From positions 992,001 to 1,056,000 of the forward strand of contig NZ_JAFBDZ010000001.1 in the NCBI RefSeq assembly GCF_016908495.1: a stretch of 64,000 bases of DNA, read 5' to 3'. This DNA is from Rossellomorea pakistanensis (lineage in GTDB: Bacteria; Bacillota; Bacilli; Bacillales; Bacillaceae_B). The position numbers and the translations under genes were made by a program. How positions within the stretch are numbered: the first letter of the stretch is position 1; every line of letters starts with the position of its first letter. Below are positions 47,262 to 56,616 of this stretch, piece by piece. Under the pieces are notes generated by a model. The model searched no databases and was not told where the DNA came from. It saw only the letters and a program-made list of their open reading frames with translations.

Positions 47262-47927
47262 AATTGAATCCAGTTTAACATGAAAAATAACATAAAAAGC
47301 TGGATTATTTATCTGCCAACCTCTCTGCAACTTAAAAAGAGACCGTTAAACTGGTACTATTTTCATTGATCAAAGTAAAGTAAAGTAAATCATAAAAAGA
47401 CCTTGAAAGACATCAACGTCAATCAAGGTTTTTATTTGTTTAATCCTTGGTCCTTCATTAGCTCGATGAAAGGCAGTAAGGGTCTCTTCAATGTTCTCAT
47501 TTCCGATCATAATAACACCCAAAATGGAAGTGTTTTGAATGGTATTTTAATTCGCTTTTTAAGCGTGAATCAATGGACATTTATGCCAAAACGATTGAAA
47601 AAAAACCTTTATAAACAAAGAAAGAAGGCTGTCCCTATACTAAAGTGTCAGGGACCACAATTTCAACATAGAAGAACCCCTTAAGACATCTTCTATATAT
47701 GAACAATCATTGTGGTTCCGGACCCCTTATCAGACAGCCCCATTTCTGTGTCATTTATTTAGGAAGCACCTCAAAACGGAACCCCTCTATGAGAAATTAC
47801 CTGTTTTTTGTTCTAAATTTTTGCGACTTGGCTTTTGAATTCGATTGAAAAAACCATTTTTCCACCTTTAACTTAATCCGATACGTTTTTTAAGATATCA
47901 ATTGAAAAATCTACTTTATACCTCGGT
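47262..47927. other. Gap with MITE copy 4 and a possible gene remnant
   Basis: About 670 bases without an intact gene. At roughly 47380-47545 on the minus strand a run of about 50 codons has protein-like content (IMIGNENIEETLTAFHRANE) but no recognisable family and no good start; it may be the end of a lost gene. A MITE-like element occupies 47627-47742. Confidence 0.45.
47627..47742. repeat. MITE-like inverted repeat element, copy 4
   Basis: About 116 bases. Ends GAAGGCTGTCCCTAT and TCAGACAGCCCC, inner repeats GTGTCAGGGACCACAA and TTGTGGTTCCGGACCCC. Same family as copies 1, 3 and 5. Confidence 0.75.
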
Positions 47928-48998
47928 CTATGAACGAACTTTATCCTTTTTAATCTGTTTACTACGAAGCTGACCACAGGCCGCATCAATATCTGTCCCT
48001 TGCTCTACGCGAACGCCGCAATTGATTCCATGATTCATCAATGTTTCATAAAACTTAAGAATCGATTCTTTCGTACTTCTTTGATACTGATTATGCTCAT
48101 CAACAGGATTATAAGGAATAAGGTTCACATAGGATAAATGCCTTTTGTTTTTAAGCAATTTAGCAAGTTGAATGGCCTCTTCCTTATGATCGTTTACATC
48201 TCTTAAGAGTATATATTCAAACGTAATTCTACGATTTGTTTTTTCTAAATAGTAATCAATGGCAGGCATTAATTTCTCTAACGGATAGGCTTTATTGATT
48301 TTCATAATCCGAGTACGGAGTTCGTTATTTGGTGCATGCAACGATACAGCTAGGTTGATTTGGATATTTTCATCGGCAAAATCATAGATTTTATTGGCTA
48401 AGCCACTCGTTGATACCGTGATATGTCTCGCTCCAATGGAAAGTCCTTTCTGATCATTGACCACTCGAAAGAAATCCATCATATTATCATAATTATCAAA
48501 TGGTTCTCCGATCCCCATTACAACAATATGACTGACTCTTTCATCCTTTCCTGATTCATCAAGATGATGTTGAACATTCATAATCTGTTCGACAATTTCT
48601 CCACTCGTTAAATCACGATTCTTTTTCAATAAACCACTGGCACAAAATGTACAACCAATGTTACAGCCTACTTGTGTAGTTACACAAACCGACAAACCAT
48701 AATTAAATCTCATTAGAACCGTTTCAATTAGATTTCCATCCTGCAGCTTAAACAAGAACTTAATGGTTCCATCCTCTGATTCTTGTTTAATTTCCTGTTT
48801 TAATGTTTGGATAAAAAAATGTTCTTCTAACAATTTAATACAGTCTGCATTCAGATTTTTCATCTGAGAAAATTCTGTTACTCGTTTTTTATATAGCCAA
48901 TCCCAAACTTGTGCAGCACGAAACTTTTTCTGTCCATGCTCTAATAGCCAGGATGTAAGTTGATCTAGTGTTAATCCGTATATGGACTTTTTTTCCAT
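47928..48998 (-). CDS. rlmN: 23S rRNA A2503 C2-methyltransferase
   Basis: About 356-residue radical SAM enzyme that methylates C2 of A2503 in 23S rRNA and A37 in some tRNAs. The cluster motif is [11 protein letters not shown], with [21 protein letters not shown] and the C-terminal catalytic Cys in [12 protein letters not shown]. It resembles RlmN more than the Cfr resistance enzyme by sequence around the first Cys motif and EPFDNYD. ATG at 48998 is chosen because AGAGGG is 7 bases upstream; an in-frame TTG six codons earlier overlaps that site. Confidence 0.92.
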   Translation of the reverse strand: MEKKSIYGLTLDQLTSWLLEHGQKKFRAAQVWDWLYKKRVTEFSQMKNLNADCIKLLEEHFFIQTLKQEIKQESEDGTIKFLFKLQDGNLIETVLMRFNYGLSVCVTTQVGCNIGCTFCASGLLKKNRDLTSGEIVEQIMNVQHHLDESGKDERVSHIVVMGIGEPFDNYDNMMDFFRVVNDQKGLSIGARHITVSTSGLANKIYDFADENIQINLAVSLHAPNNELRTRIMKINKAYPLEKLMPAIDYYLEKTNRRITFEYILLRDVNDHKEEAIQLAKLLKNKRHLSYVNLIPYNPVDEHNQYQRSTKESILKFYETLMNHGINCGVRVEQGTDIDAACGQLRSKQIKKDKVRS

Positions 48999-49111
48999 TT
49001 GTAACCCTCTTTTCAAAACAATACCTTTTACTACTGTTCTATACTACTTAAAGTATGCCATTGTAGCAACCCATTTATAATAGAAATTGAATTAATTTAT
49101 GCATTCATTGC

Positions 49112-49348
49112 TTATATAGGGAAAAACGTTAAGAAACGGTCACCATGAAAAAACGAAGCTTTACTTTTTTTGATCAAGTTTCCTAATTCAAATTCTGCAT
49201 ATAGAATACCTTTCCTTTGAAAGTATTCTTTGTAGTAATCTCTAGTATTGCTTTGGTCATATTGGTCTCTTCCAAAGTTTATTTTGACCTATTGTAAATG
49301 CTCAATCTGAACAGATGGTTGGTTAAAACTGACAATCGTATTGCTCAT
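49112..49348 (-). pseudogene. Small hypothetical gene interrupted by one TAG
   Basis: ATG at 49348 after GGGGGTGAAAG gives MSNTIVSFNQPSVQIEHLQ, then TAG at codon 20. The same frame continues as VKINFGRDQYDQSNTRDYY to AELGN-like hydrophilic sequence and FFHGDRFLTFFPI before TAA at 49112. The strong start signal and long protein-like continuation suggest a recently inactivated gene of 78 codons. I do not recognise the family. Confidence 0.4.
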
Positions 49349-49483
49349 TCACTTTCACCCCCTCACCATTTATGTCTGTTCAGCTAATCAACCTAACGAT
49401 AGGCTTTATGACAATAAGTGAACTTTCGTTAGCTGGATATAAAATTGAACCGGATATAAGTCTAAGTTGTTTATTCTTTAATA

Positions 49484-49517
49484 AAAAGAACCCCCTTCAT
49501 ATATTACGAAGGAGTTT
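49484..49517 (-). terminator. Terminator after the BASS transporter gene
   Basis: On the minus strand AACTCCTTC pairs with GAAGGGGGTT across a loop of about 9 bases, followed by CTTTTTATT. It lies about 30 bases past the transporter stop. Confidence 0.65.
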
Positions 49518-49547
49518 TCCCAAACCGCTATGATTAATTTCCTGTGT

Positions 49548-50525
49548 TTAGAAATGGGTGTCAGCAGGAGTAACTCCTGTATCATTTTGTACTTCCCCAC
49601 TTACTGGCTTTTTGGACCAGATGGTAGCGAGAATGGGTCCAGAGATATTGTGCCAAACCGCGGCAATGACACTAGGTAAAGCTGCTAAAGGACCAAAGTG
49701 AGCTGTGGCCAATGCTACTCCAAGACCAGAGTTCTGCATCCCGACCTCGATGGATATGGCACGACGATTACCTTCATCCAGCCTCATTAGTAATGCTGTT
49801 AAATAGCCAAGTAAAAGTCCGAATAGATTATGAACCATTACTGCAGAAAAAATTAGCAAACCAGAGTTAGAGATACTTTCGACATTAGCAGATACCACTG
49901 CTGATACAATGATAATAATGGCTAATACCGATATCAAAGGGATTGCCTTCGTACTTTTCTCTACTGCGGTTGGCAATAATCTTCTAATCACGACTCCAAG
50001 TGTAATCGGTACAATGATTACTTGAACGATCGAAATAAATAAAGAGATTGGATCTACAGGTAACCATTGACCCGCCAACATCAATAATATAAGTGGTGTT
50101 AATACCGGCGCAAGCAACGTAGAAAGTGATGTCATTGCGACCGAGAGTGCCAGATTCCCTTTGGCTAAATAAACCATTACATTTGATGCCGTACCGCCTG
50201 GCACTGAACCAAGTAATACTAGCCCAGCTGCCAATTCGTTTGGTAAATTCAATATATATGCTATAAATAAAGCACCTAACGGCATGATGACAAACTGCGC
50301 TAAGACTCCAATTATGACGGGTATAGGTTTACTAAGTACGATTTTAAAATCGACCGGCTTTAAAGTTAGCCCCATCCCAAACATCACGACCCCTAATAAA
50401 ATCGTAATATAGCCATTCAACCATAGAAAAGGATTCGGAATAAAATAAGCTACTACCGCTACACAAATCACCCAAAATGCGAAATACTTCCCAGCGAGAC
50501 TACTTATGGCTTCTATTAATTTCAT
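49548..50525 (-). CDS. BASS-family organic anion:sodium symporter
   Basis: 325 residues with about ten helices. The family signatures FGMGLTLKPVDF, LLGSVPGGTASNVMVYLAKG and EVGMQNSGLGVALA are visible. Bacterial relatives carry pantoate (PanS) or 2-oxoacids across the membrane. The start codon overlaps the stop of the upstream oxidase gene (ATGA), so the two are co-translated and the cargo is probably a 2-hydroxy- or 2-oxo-acid related to that oxidase. ATG after AAAAGGAGAAATC. Confidence 0.9.
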   Translation of the reverse strand: MKLIEAISSLAGKYFAFWVICVAVVAYFIPNPFLWLNGYITILLGVVMFGMGLTLKPVDFKIVLSKPIPVIIGVLAQFVIMPLGALFIAYILNLPNELAAGLVLLGSVPGGTASNVMVYLAKGNLALSVAMTSLSTLLAPVLTPLILLMLAGQWLPVDPISLFISIVQVIIVPITLGVVIRRLLPTAVEKSTKAIPLISVLAIIIIVSAVVSANVESISNSGLLIFSAVMVHNLFGLLLGYLTALLMRLDEGNRRAISIEVGMQNSGLGVALATAHFGPLAALPSVIAAVWHNISGPILATIWSKKPVSGEVQNDTGVTPADTHF

Positions 50526-51916
50526 CGATTTCTCCTTTTCATGTGTACAAGTTTATGAGGATTAAGGATTTCTTTTGGATCAAGCGCCAGTTTAATTTTC
50601 TCCATTACTTGTAATGCTCGACCATGCTCTTGGTGTTGATATTTCATTTTCCCAACACCAACACCATGTTCACCTGTACATGTACCGTTACGCTGTAATG
50701 CATATTCAACAATTTGCTCATTAAATTGGTCTGCTTTCTTTACCTCTTCTGCATCGTTCATATCAATCATCAACAATACATGATAGTTTCCGTCCCCAAC
50801 GTGTCCGAGAATCCCACCGTTTAGTTCTAGTTTCTCTACCTGACTTCTTGCATACTGAATGGCACCCGCCAATTCAGAAATGGGTACACAAACGTCTGTG
50901 ACCATAAGCTTTTTACCAGGGTTACCATGGACGTAGGCATATGCAAGATTGTGTCTCGCTTCCCACAGCTTATTTCGGGCGGCATTATCTTCTTCAAAAT
51001 AAATCTCTTCGCATCGATGATCCGAGACGATTTCTTTTGTGAACTCAACATCAGATTTGAGACCAGCTTCATTCCCATGGAACTCTAAAAATAAGGTAGG
51101 CTTTTCTCGATAATTCGTATCATTAAAAAGGTTGACTTGAGTCATTGAAAGCTCATCAACAAGCTCGACTCTTGCAATTGGTATTCCCGCTTGTAATATC
51201 GAAACAACAGCTTCTACCGCATCACCTACCGTTTCAAATGAGGCTCTAGCTGCGACAATATGTTCAGGAATTCCATATACTTTTAGCGTTAATTCCGTAA
51301 TACAACCTAAGGTTCCTTCAGATCCTACCATTAGGCTGTTTAGATTGTAGCCTGACGACGATTTTTGAGCTAAGTTGCCTGTATGAATAATCTCTCCATC
51401 CGCTAGTACGACTTCTAAATCGCGGACTTGATCTCGCATCACTCCGTACTTTACTGATGTGGTACCACTGGCATTCGTGGCTGCCATTCCACCTAGGGTA
51501 GCATCTGCCCCTGGGTCTACTGTAAAGAAAAGGCCATATTTTTTTAATTCTTTATTTAACATGGAACGGGTAACTCCTGGTTGGACCTTGACTAGAAAAT
51601 CCTTTTCTCTCACTTCAAGGACTTTATTCATAAGGGAGAAATCAATGGTAATGCCATGATCATAAGGGATAATATGACCTTCCAAACTCGTCCCTAATCC
51701 AAAGGGGATAATTGGCGTATTGTGCTCATCTGCCACTTTAACAATCGCACTGACTTCATCAGCACTCTCTGGAAATACGACCAAATCTGGAGAGCTCGAT
51801 CCATGATATGATTCATCTTTGCCATGCTGTTCGAGTATCGTTTTATTCGTTGTTACTTGATGATCTGTAAGAAACTCCTTTAACTTATCGATTAGACTGT
51901 TATCTAAGGTGTTCAT
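50522..51916 (-). CDS. FAD-linked 2-hydroxyacid oxidase (GlcD type)
   Basis: 464-residue VAO/PCMH flavoprotein, paralogous to the oxidase at 15.3-16.7 kb: both have PFGLGTSxEG, PGVTRxxLNxELKKYGLFF, DATLGGMxATNASG, GHxGDGNYH and CTGEHGVGxGK. The ATG at 51916 is preceded by AAAGGAGGAG; the open frame extends 25 codons further upstream but without a start signal. It probably oxidises D-lactate, glycolate or a related hydroxyacid with a quinone or ferredoxin-type acceptor. It overlaps the BASS symporter gene by four bases. Confidence 0.9.
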   Translation of the reverse strand: MNTLDNSLIDKLKEFLTDHQVTTNKTILEQHGKDESYHGSSSPDLVVFPESADEVSAIVKVADEHNTPIIPFGLGTSLEGHIIPYDHGITIDFSLMNKVLEVREKDFLVKVQPGVTRSMLNKELKKYGLFFTVDPGADATLGGMAATNASGTTSVKYGVMRDQVRDLEVVLADGEIIHTGNLAQKSSSGYNLNSLMVGSEGTLGCITELTLKVYGIPEHIVAARASFETVGDAVEAVVSILQAGIPIARVELVDELSMTQVNLFNDTNYREKPTLFLEFHGNEAGLKSDVEFTKEIVSDHRCEEIYFEEDNAARNKLWEARHNLAYAYVHGNPGKKLMVTDVCVPISELAGAIQYARSQVEKLELNGGILGHVGDGNYHVLLMIDMNDAEEVKKADQFNEQIVEYALQRNGTCTGEHGVGVGKMKYQHQEHGRALQVMEKIKLALDPKEILNPHKLVHMKRRNR

Positions 51917-52207
51917 ATGTATCTCTCCTCCTTTAATATGATTGGTTGATAGAAAATAACAAAATTCTATTATTCGAATTATACACAACAATCAGAATAT
52001 TTCAACCATAATAGATATGATGGATCCCTTTCAAATTATATTCGAATAAGGTAAATAGTAATTTTTTCTTCTCTTTATTATGGTTCATTTGCCATTTTAT
52101 CTCATCTCGATATTAGAAGTGGTTTAAAAAAGGAGATATCTTTATCTACCCAGCAGCATTTAAAACCTGTTAAGATTTAACCATGAATGACTTTGGAGGT
52201 ATGCGAT

Positions 52208-53119
52208 ATGAAAATATTAGTAGTAGGTGCTGGTGCAGTAGGAGGTTACTTCGGGGGGCGATTGTTAGAAAAAGGAGAAGATGTTACTTTTCTAGTACGC
52301 GAGAGAAGAAAACGGCAGTTACAGGAAACTGGGCTTGTTTTAAAGAGTATTAACGGTGATGTAACACTAGAGCCCGCCTTGATTGAGTCTGGTGAAAATG
52401 TTGAGCCTTACGATGTCGTAATACTGTCGATGAAAGCCTATCATTTGGAAAAAGCGATCAATGATCTCCGTCCTTATGTAGGTCCAAAAACAGTGATTAT
52501 CCCGCTTTTAAATGGGATATCTCATATTGATCAGTTGGTTACTGCTTTCAATGAATCCAATGTGATAGGTGGATTATGCTATGTAGAATCAACCTTGAAT
52601 GAAGATGGTCATATAATCCAAACCAGCGGTCTGCATGATTTGGTGTTTGGGGAAAGAACGGCAGAAAATACGGAAAGAATGACTAAACTTCAACAAGCTT
52701 TCAGTGGAGCAAAAGGGAACTATATCCTTTCAGAAAATATCAATAGAGAAATGTGGCATAAATACCTATTTATCTCCACATTATCAGGGGTTACTTCCTT
52801 ATTCCGTTCGCCAATCGGTCCTATTCGCGATGACGAGTTTGGGGCTGCCACGATCCGAAGCACATTAAAGGAAGCATCTTCCATCATGAGAAGTGTCCAT
52901 GCACCACTAGCAGATGATATTGTAGAGATCAATTGGAATAAGCTTCATTCCATTGGCCATAAGATGAAGTCTTCATTGCAACGGGATATGGAAAAAGGAG
53001 TAGCTGTAGAAGGCGATCATTTTTATGGATATTTATTGAGGATTGCCAAGGAAAAGGAGATATCTGCTCCGACTATTGAAAAGATTTATGCCAATTTGAG
53101 GATTTATGAGAATCAATAA
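52208..53119 (+). CDS. 2-dehydropantoate 2-reductase-like protein (PanE/ApbA family)
   Basis: 303 residues. N-terminal NADPH-binding ILVVGAGAVGGYFGGRLLEKG, central LLNGISHID, the catalytic Lys in MWHKYLF, and a C-terminal helical domain with DMEKGVAVEGDH. Family members reduce ketopantoate to pantoate, but many paralogues have other 2-oxoacid substrates. ATG at 52208 after TTTGGAGGT. It is divergent from the oxidase/BASS pair across 291 bases, suggesting shared hydroxyacid/ketoacid metabolism, which is inference. Confidence 0.85.
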   Translation: MKILVVGAGAVGGYFGGRLLEKGEDVTFLVRERRKRQLQETGLVLKSINGDVTLEPALIESGENVEPYDVVILSMKAYHLEKAINDLRPYVGPKTVIIPLLNGISHIDQLVTAFNESNVIGGLCYVESTLNEDGHIIQTSGLHDLVFGERTAENTERMTKLQQAFSGAKGNYILSENINREMWHKYLFISTLSGVTSLFRSPIGPIRDDEFGAATIRSTLKEASSIMRSVHAPLADDIVEINWNKLHSIGHKMKSSLQRDMEKGVAVEGDHFYGYLLRIAKEKEISAPTIEKIYANLRIYENQ

Positions 53120-53180
53120 TACAAAATAAAATACCATTTCGTTATGGATCCTATTTGACTAAGCTATGAAGAAAGAATTA

Positions 53181-53297
53181 TGGGGCTGTCCAAAAGGAGT
53201 CCGGAACCACTATGTTTGTCCGTATGCAGAAGATGCCGTGGGTTTCTTCTACATATTGAAGTTGTGGTTCCTGATACCTGTTTTTTAGACAGCCCCA
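53181..53297. repeat. MITE-like inverted repeat element, copy 5
   Basis: About 117 bases. Ends TGGGGCTGTCCAAAA and TTTTTTAGACAGCCCCA, inner GTCCGGAACCAC and GTGGTTCCTGATACC. It is the best preserved copy, placed between the convergent panE-like and yqjQ-like genes, where it could act as a terminator. Confidence 0.78.
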
Positions 53298-53351
53298 ACT
53301 ATTTTTTATCGTGTGTAAATACTAAAAAAGTAAGTATTTAAGTCTCCCTTA

Positions 53352-54146
53352 CTACTTCTTAAAAAAAGCATTCTTTCCCAATCGTTCAATAAGCTTAGGA
53401 AATAACTGATAGGCAACACTTCCCACATTCATCCAGCCAGGCAAATTGATTTCCCGGGTGTTTGACATCAATGAAGAGACCACTTTTTCGGCAACATAAT
53501 CTGGATCAAGCATATATTTCTCCACGTTTTTCACATAAGAGCCAGTGCTGTCTGCGACAGTAAAAAACTCAGTCGCGATTGGTCCCGGATTTACTGCTGT
53601 TACATAGACCCCTATACAGGAAAGTTCCATTCTTAAACTATTGGTGTATCCTAGTACAGCATGCTTTGAAGCTGAATAAGCACTTGACTTTGGCGTTGCA
53701 AGTTTACCAGCCTGTGAGGCAATATTGACGATATGTCCACTTTTTTTCATTTGCATATCTGGAAGCACCTGCTGTGTGCAGCGAATTAACCCCAATACAT
53801 TCACATCAAACATACCTTTTATGTCTTCAAAGCTTGCTTCGTAGGCTTCATCAAAAATTCCGTAGCCTGCATTATTGATTAGAATATCGATGGGTCCTAC
53901 TTCATTCTTTATTTTTGAAAATAACGGAGGAATCGCATCATATTGGGACACGTCCAATTGATAAGCCCATGCTCGGCCAGTATTCTTTTTTTCAATGCTG
54001 TCTTTTAAAGCAAGAAGCTTATCCATATTCCGTGCAATAAGGACAACATTTGCTCCAGCCTCTGCAGAATTCAAGGCCATCCGCTCACCGATTCCGCCAG
54101 AAGCTCCTGTAATCACAATATTCTTTCCTTGAATTCGATTATTCAT
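53352..54146 (-). CDS. yqjQ: Short-chain dehydrogenase (YqjQ-like)
   Basis: 264-residue SDR. Cofactor motif TGASGGIGE near residue 14, NNAGYG, and the catalytic Ser/Tyr/Lys set with YSASKHAVLG. The C terminus has a hydrophobic stretch (GSVAYQLFPKLIERLGKNAFF), as in membrane-associated members. Gene order next to a YqjP-like hydrolase and proC equals that in B. subtilis. Substrate unknown. Confidence 0.87.
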   Translation of the reverse strand: MNNRIQGKNIVITGASGGIGERMALNSAEAGANVVLIARNMDKLLALKDSIEKKNTGRAWAYQLDVSQYDAIPPLFSKIKNEVGPIDILINNAGYGIFDEAYEASFEDIKGMFDVNVLGLIRCTQQVLPDMQMKKSGHIVNIASQAGKLATPKSSAYSASKHAVLGYTNSLRMELSCIGVYVTAVNPGPIATEFFTVADSTGSYVKNVEKYMLDPDYVAEKVVSSLMSNTREINLPGWMNVGSVAYQLFPKLIERLGKNAFFKK

Positions 54147-54160
54147 CTTTCCCCTTCTTT

Positions 54161-55117
54161 CTATCTACAAGAATACTTCAATGTACCGTTTTCATTGGAC
54201 ACTGTTACAAGTCCCAGCGAATCAAGATAATCTAGCTGTGCCACTGTCTCAGACAATGTAAGTCCTAATTCTGTTTTATACACCTTCGGAAATAGCTTTT
54301 GACAAAGTGTGAAGATGGTCTCCTGTTGGTCACCAATCAATTTCAGAACAAATAACGCTCTCTCATGTTGTTTTTTCAATCGTAAATCAATGACTTCCTT
54401 TACATCTACAATATCTTCCCCATGACCTGTAAGAGCATATGAAGGTGAAAGTTCCTTTAATTTATGTAAGGAATGATTCAACTGAAGTTGTGGCTTCGCC
54501 CTTTCTATCAACTCAAATGGCGGCTCAAGTAAAGGGTTAGGAGAAATATGTTTAAGAAGATGATCACCTGCAATAAGAACTCCATCACTCTCTCTAAATA
54601 AAGAAATATGGCTCTGTGCATGCCCAAGTGTTTCGATGACCTTCCATCCTGCAAAAGGATCTGCGTCATTCAATTCGCCATCAAGATGACGCTGACACAT
54701 AAACTTCAATGAGGCCCTAAGTTTTTTTAGGAATGGTAAAAATTCTTTCGGGACTCCTGCTTGCTGAAACATCTCCTCAAAAAATGCATCATGTTGTTCA
54801 TAAAATCTTTCTGTTCGATACAACCATTTTTCTGCATTAGGATGAGCCCAAACCTTAATATGACCTGGCAGCCAATCGAGAAGACCAGCGTGATCGGGAT
54901 GATGATGCGTTAACACAACCTGTTCAATATCTTCTATCTGATAACCTAAATGTGTTAGCTGTTCACTTAAACTTTTTAGTGCTTCATCAGTCTTCGGCCC
55001 AACGTCTATCAGGGTCAGAGCGTCACCCTTAATAAGATAAATATTAACATCGCCAACGGCAAAAGGGGTTGGCAACGTGATTTTTGCAATATTCTGATGT
55101 AACCATTGAGGTACCAT
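54161..55117 (-). CDS. yqjP: Metallo-beta-lactamase-fold hydrolase (YqjP-like)
   Basis: 318 residues. Zinc-binding HHHPDHAGL near residue 70, then GHAQSHISLF, AGDHLLKHISPNP and GHGEDI. The C-terminal 70 residues form a winged-helix-like tail as in YqjP and related hydrolases. It is cotranscribed with yqjQ (14-base gap) and divergent from the proline T-box/proC unit. Substrate unknown. Confidence 0.87.
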   Translation of the reverse strand: MVPQWLHQNIAKITLPTPFAVGDVNIYLIKGDALTLIDVGPKTDEALKSLSEQLTHLGYQIEDIEQVVLTHHHPDHAGLLDWLPGHIKVWAHPNAEKWLYRTERFYEQHDAFFEEMFQQAGVPKEFLPFLKKLRASLKFMCQRHLDGELNDADPFAGWKVIETLGHAQSHISLFRESDGVLIAGDHLLKHISPNPLLEPPFELIERAKPQLQLNHSLHKLKELSPSYALTGHGEDIVDVKEVIDLRLKKQHERALFVLKLIGDQQETIFTLCQKLFPKVYKTELGLTLSETVAQLDYLDSLGLVTVSNENGTLKYSCR

Positions 55118-55294
55118 TTAATATCCACCACTTTTTCTTTATAAAAATGAATGATCCTTCATTTTAGTTTACCCTTTTTTAACAAAACTGTCATGGGTGA
55201 TGGTTTTCTTTGTAAAGTTTTTATAAAATAATGAAATTACCCCTTGACAGACAAGCTATTGATTCAGCATAATCACATATAATAATTAAAATGC

Positions 55295-55522
55295 GATGAT
55301 AAAGAATAGTAGATGCTTGAAGATGAAAGAGATTGAAGTCCATCGGCTGGAAGACTTCATCATCCCCTCAATCATTGAACCTACCTTTATAGCAGGCAGG
55401 AAAACCTGTACGTATTTCCGGCGTTACCGGAACCTGAGCGTGTTTCCTTTAGGGGAACAAATCAAGGTGGTACCACGGAAGATACCCTTTCGTCCTTATA
55501 TTTTGGACGAAAGGGTTTTTTG
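55295..55522 (+). promoter_or_regulatory. T-box riboswitch, proline type, with terminator
   Basis: tRNA-sensing leader of proC. The T-box core AAGGTGGTACCACGG lies at 55464-55478. The terminator has arms ACCCTTTCGTCC (55484-55495) and GGACGAAAGGGT (55505-55516), followed by T6. In Stem I an AGAGA element is present near 55328, and the context GAA-CCT-A at 55377-55383 gives CCU, a proline codon, as specifier. Uncharged tRNA-Pro should promote antitermination. The proC start is 240 bases further on because a repeat is inserted. Confidence 0.9.
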
Positions 55523-55568
55523 GTTTTAAAAGATTGTTGTTTTTTAAGAACATAAATTTTTGTGAAAT

Positions 55569-55700
55569 AGTTGGACTTTGCTGCAGGTGCGAGACTCCTG
55601 CGGTAGAAGCGGGATAGATGAGACCTAAGCAAGAGCAAAGCGACGAAGAGGCTCACCGCCCGCCACGCGGAAAGCGAGAACCTGCAGCGAAGACCAACTA
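55569..55700. repeat. Bacillaceae intergenic repeat between T-box and proC
   Basis: About 130 bases, noticeably more GC-rich than its surroundings. Ends AGTTGGACTTTGCTGCAGG and CCTGCAGCGAAGACCAACT form imperfect inverted repeats. Inner text (GAGACTCCTGCGG, GCGACGAAGAGGCTCACCGC, GCGGAAAGCGAG) resembles a repeat I recall as very common in Bacillus-related genomes. It sits inside the proC leader transcript, after the terminator. Confidence 0.7.
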
Positions 55701-55764
55701 ACTCCTTTCCAAATGACAATATGTTTACGAAAACAGCTTTTTTAAAAAAATAGGAGGGGTAATA

Positions 55765-56595
55765 ATGAAGACAGTATTTATCGGTGCGGGATCAATGGCA
55801 GAATCCTTATTGGCGGGAGCACTAAGAAATGGTGCCCTTTCTAAGGAAAATATTTATATGACCAATCGTACGAACAAAACGAGATTAGTGGAGTTACAGC
55901 AAAAATATGATATCAACATTTCTTATGATGATGAAACACTCCTAAACGGAGCTGAAATCGTTATTTTAGCGATGAAGCCTAAAGATGTAGCCCCAGCGCT
56001 TAAAGTGTTGAAAGCGTTCATTTCTGAAAATACTTTAATCATTTCTGTTTTGGCTGGAATAAGCATCCACTACATTGAGGACACATTAGAATTTAAAGGG
56101 GGCATTGTAAGAGCTATGCCTAACACATCCGCAACAATTGGAAAATCCGCGACAGGAATAGCCTTTAACGATGGGGTCACCCATAAGAAACTAAATCTCG
56201 TTCTGTCCCTTTTTAATTCGATAGGTATGACAGCTATAATCGAGGAAGAAAAATTAGACATTGTGACGGCTCTATCAGGTAGTGGTCCTGCCTATTTTTA
56301 CTATATTGTCGAAGTGTTATTAAAAACGGCAGAGGAAATGGGGTTAGATCAATCCCTTGCCAAGCCTTTACTTGTGCAAACCCTTCTAGGAGCAGGTGAA
56401 ATGCTTGCAACATCCGGACAAGAGGCCAAAACATTACGAGAAAATGTCACGAGCCCAGGAGGAACGACAGAAGCGGGGCTGCTTGCTTTGGAAAAAAACC
56501 ATGTCAATAGGGCACTTTATGAATGTTTACACGAAGCCGCAAAGCAGTCAAAATGTTTAAGGGAACTATATCAAAGCCAAGCTAATGCTAAATAG
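55765..56595 (+). CDS. proC: Pyrroline-5-carboxylate reductase
   Basis: 276 residues. NAD(P)-binding FIGAGSMAESLLAGAL at the N terminus, VILAMKPKDV, RAMPNTSATIG, and the conserved C-terminal block SGSGPAYFYYIVEVL...VTSPGGTTEAGL. It catalyses the last step of proline synthesis. ATG after GGAGGGGTAAT. It corresponds to B. subtilis ProI (yqjO) by gene order, and is preceded by a proline T-box, so expression should rise on proline starvation. Confidence 0.95.
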   Translation: MKTVFIGAGSMAESLLAGALRNGALSKENIYMTNRTNKTRLVELQQKYDINISYDDETLLNGAEIVILAMKPKDVAPALKVLKAFISENTLIISVLAGISIHYIEDTLEFKGGIVRAMPNTSATIGKSATGIAFNDGVTHKKLNLVLSLFNSIGMTAIIEEEKLDIVTALSGSGPAYFYYIVEVLLKTAEEMGLDQSLAKPLLVQTLLGAGEMLATSGQEAKTLRENVTSPGGTTEAGLLALEKNHVNRALYECLHEAAKQSKCLRELYQSQANAK

Positions 56596-56616
56596 CTTTA
56601 TGGAGGGATTCCCATC

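Larger units (their letters stand above)
48999..49547. other. Gap with interrupted small gene and a terminator
   Basis: About 550 bases. It contains a 79-codon ORF broken by one TAG (49112-49348) and the BASS gene terminator. No other feature seen. Confidence 0.5.

Noticed and set aside
47403..47684. Plus-strand frame of 93 codons
   Set aside because: Runs into a MITE-like element and lacks a ribosome-binding site; composition does not look like a protein family.
47928..48998. Cfr-type resistance methyltransferase
   Set aside because: [18 protein letters not shown] and the overall pattern fit housekeeping RlmN better than Cfr.
55462..55719. Minus-strand frame over the proC leader
   Set aside because: Antisense to the T-box terminator and the intergenic repeat, both of which explain the sequence.
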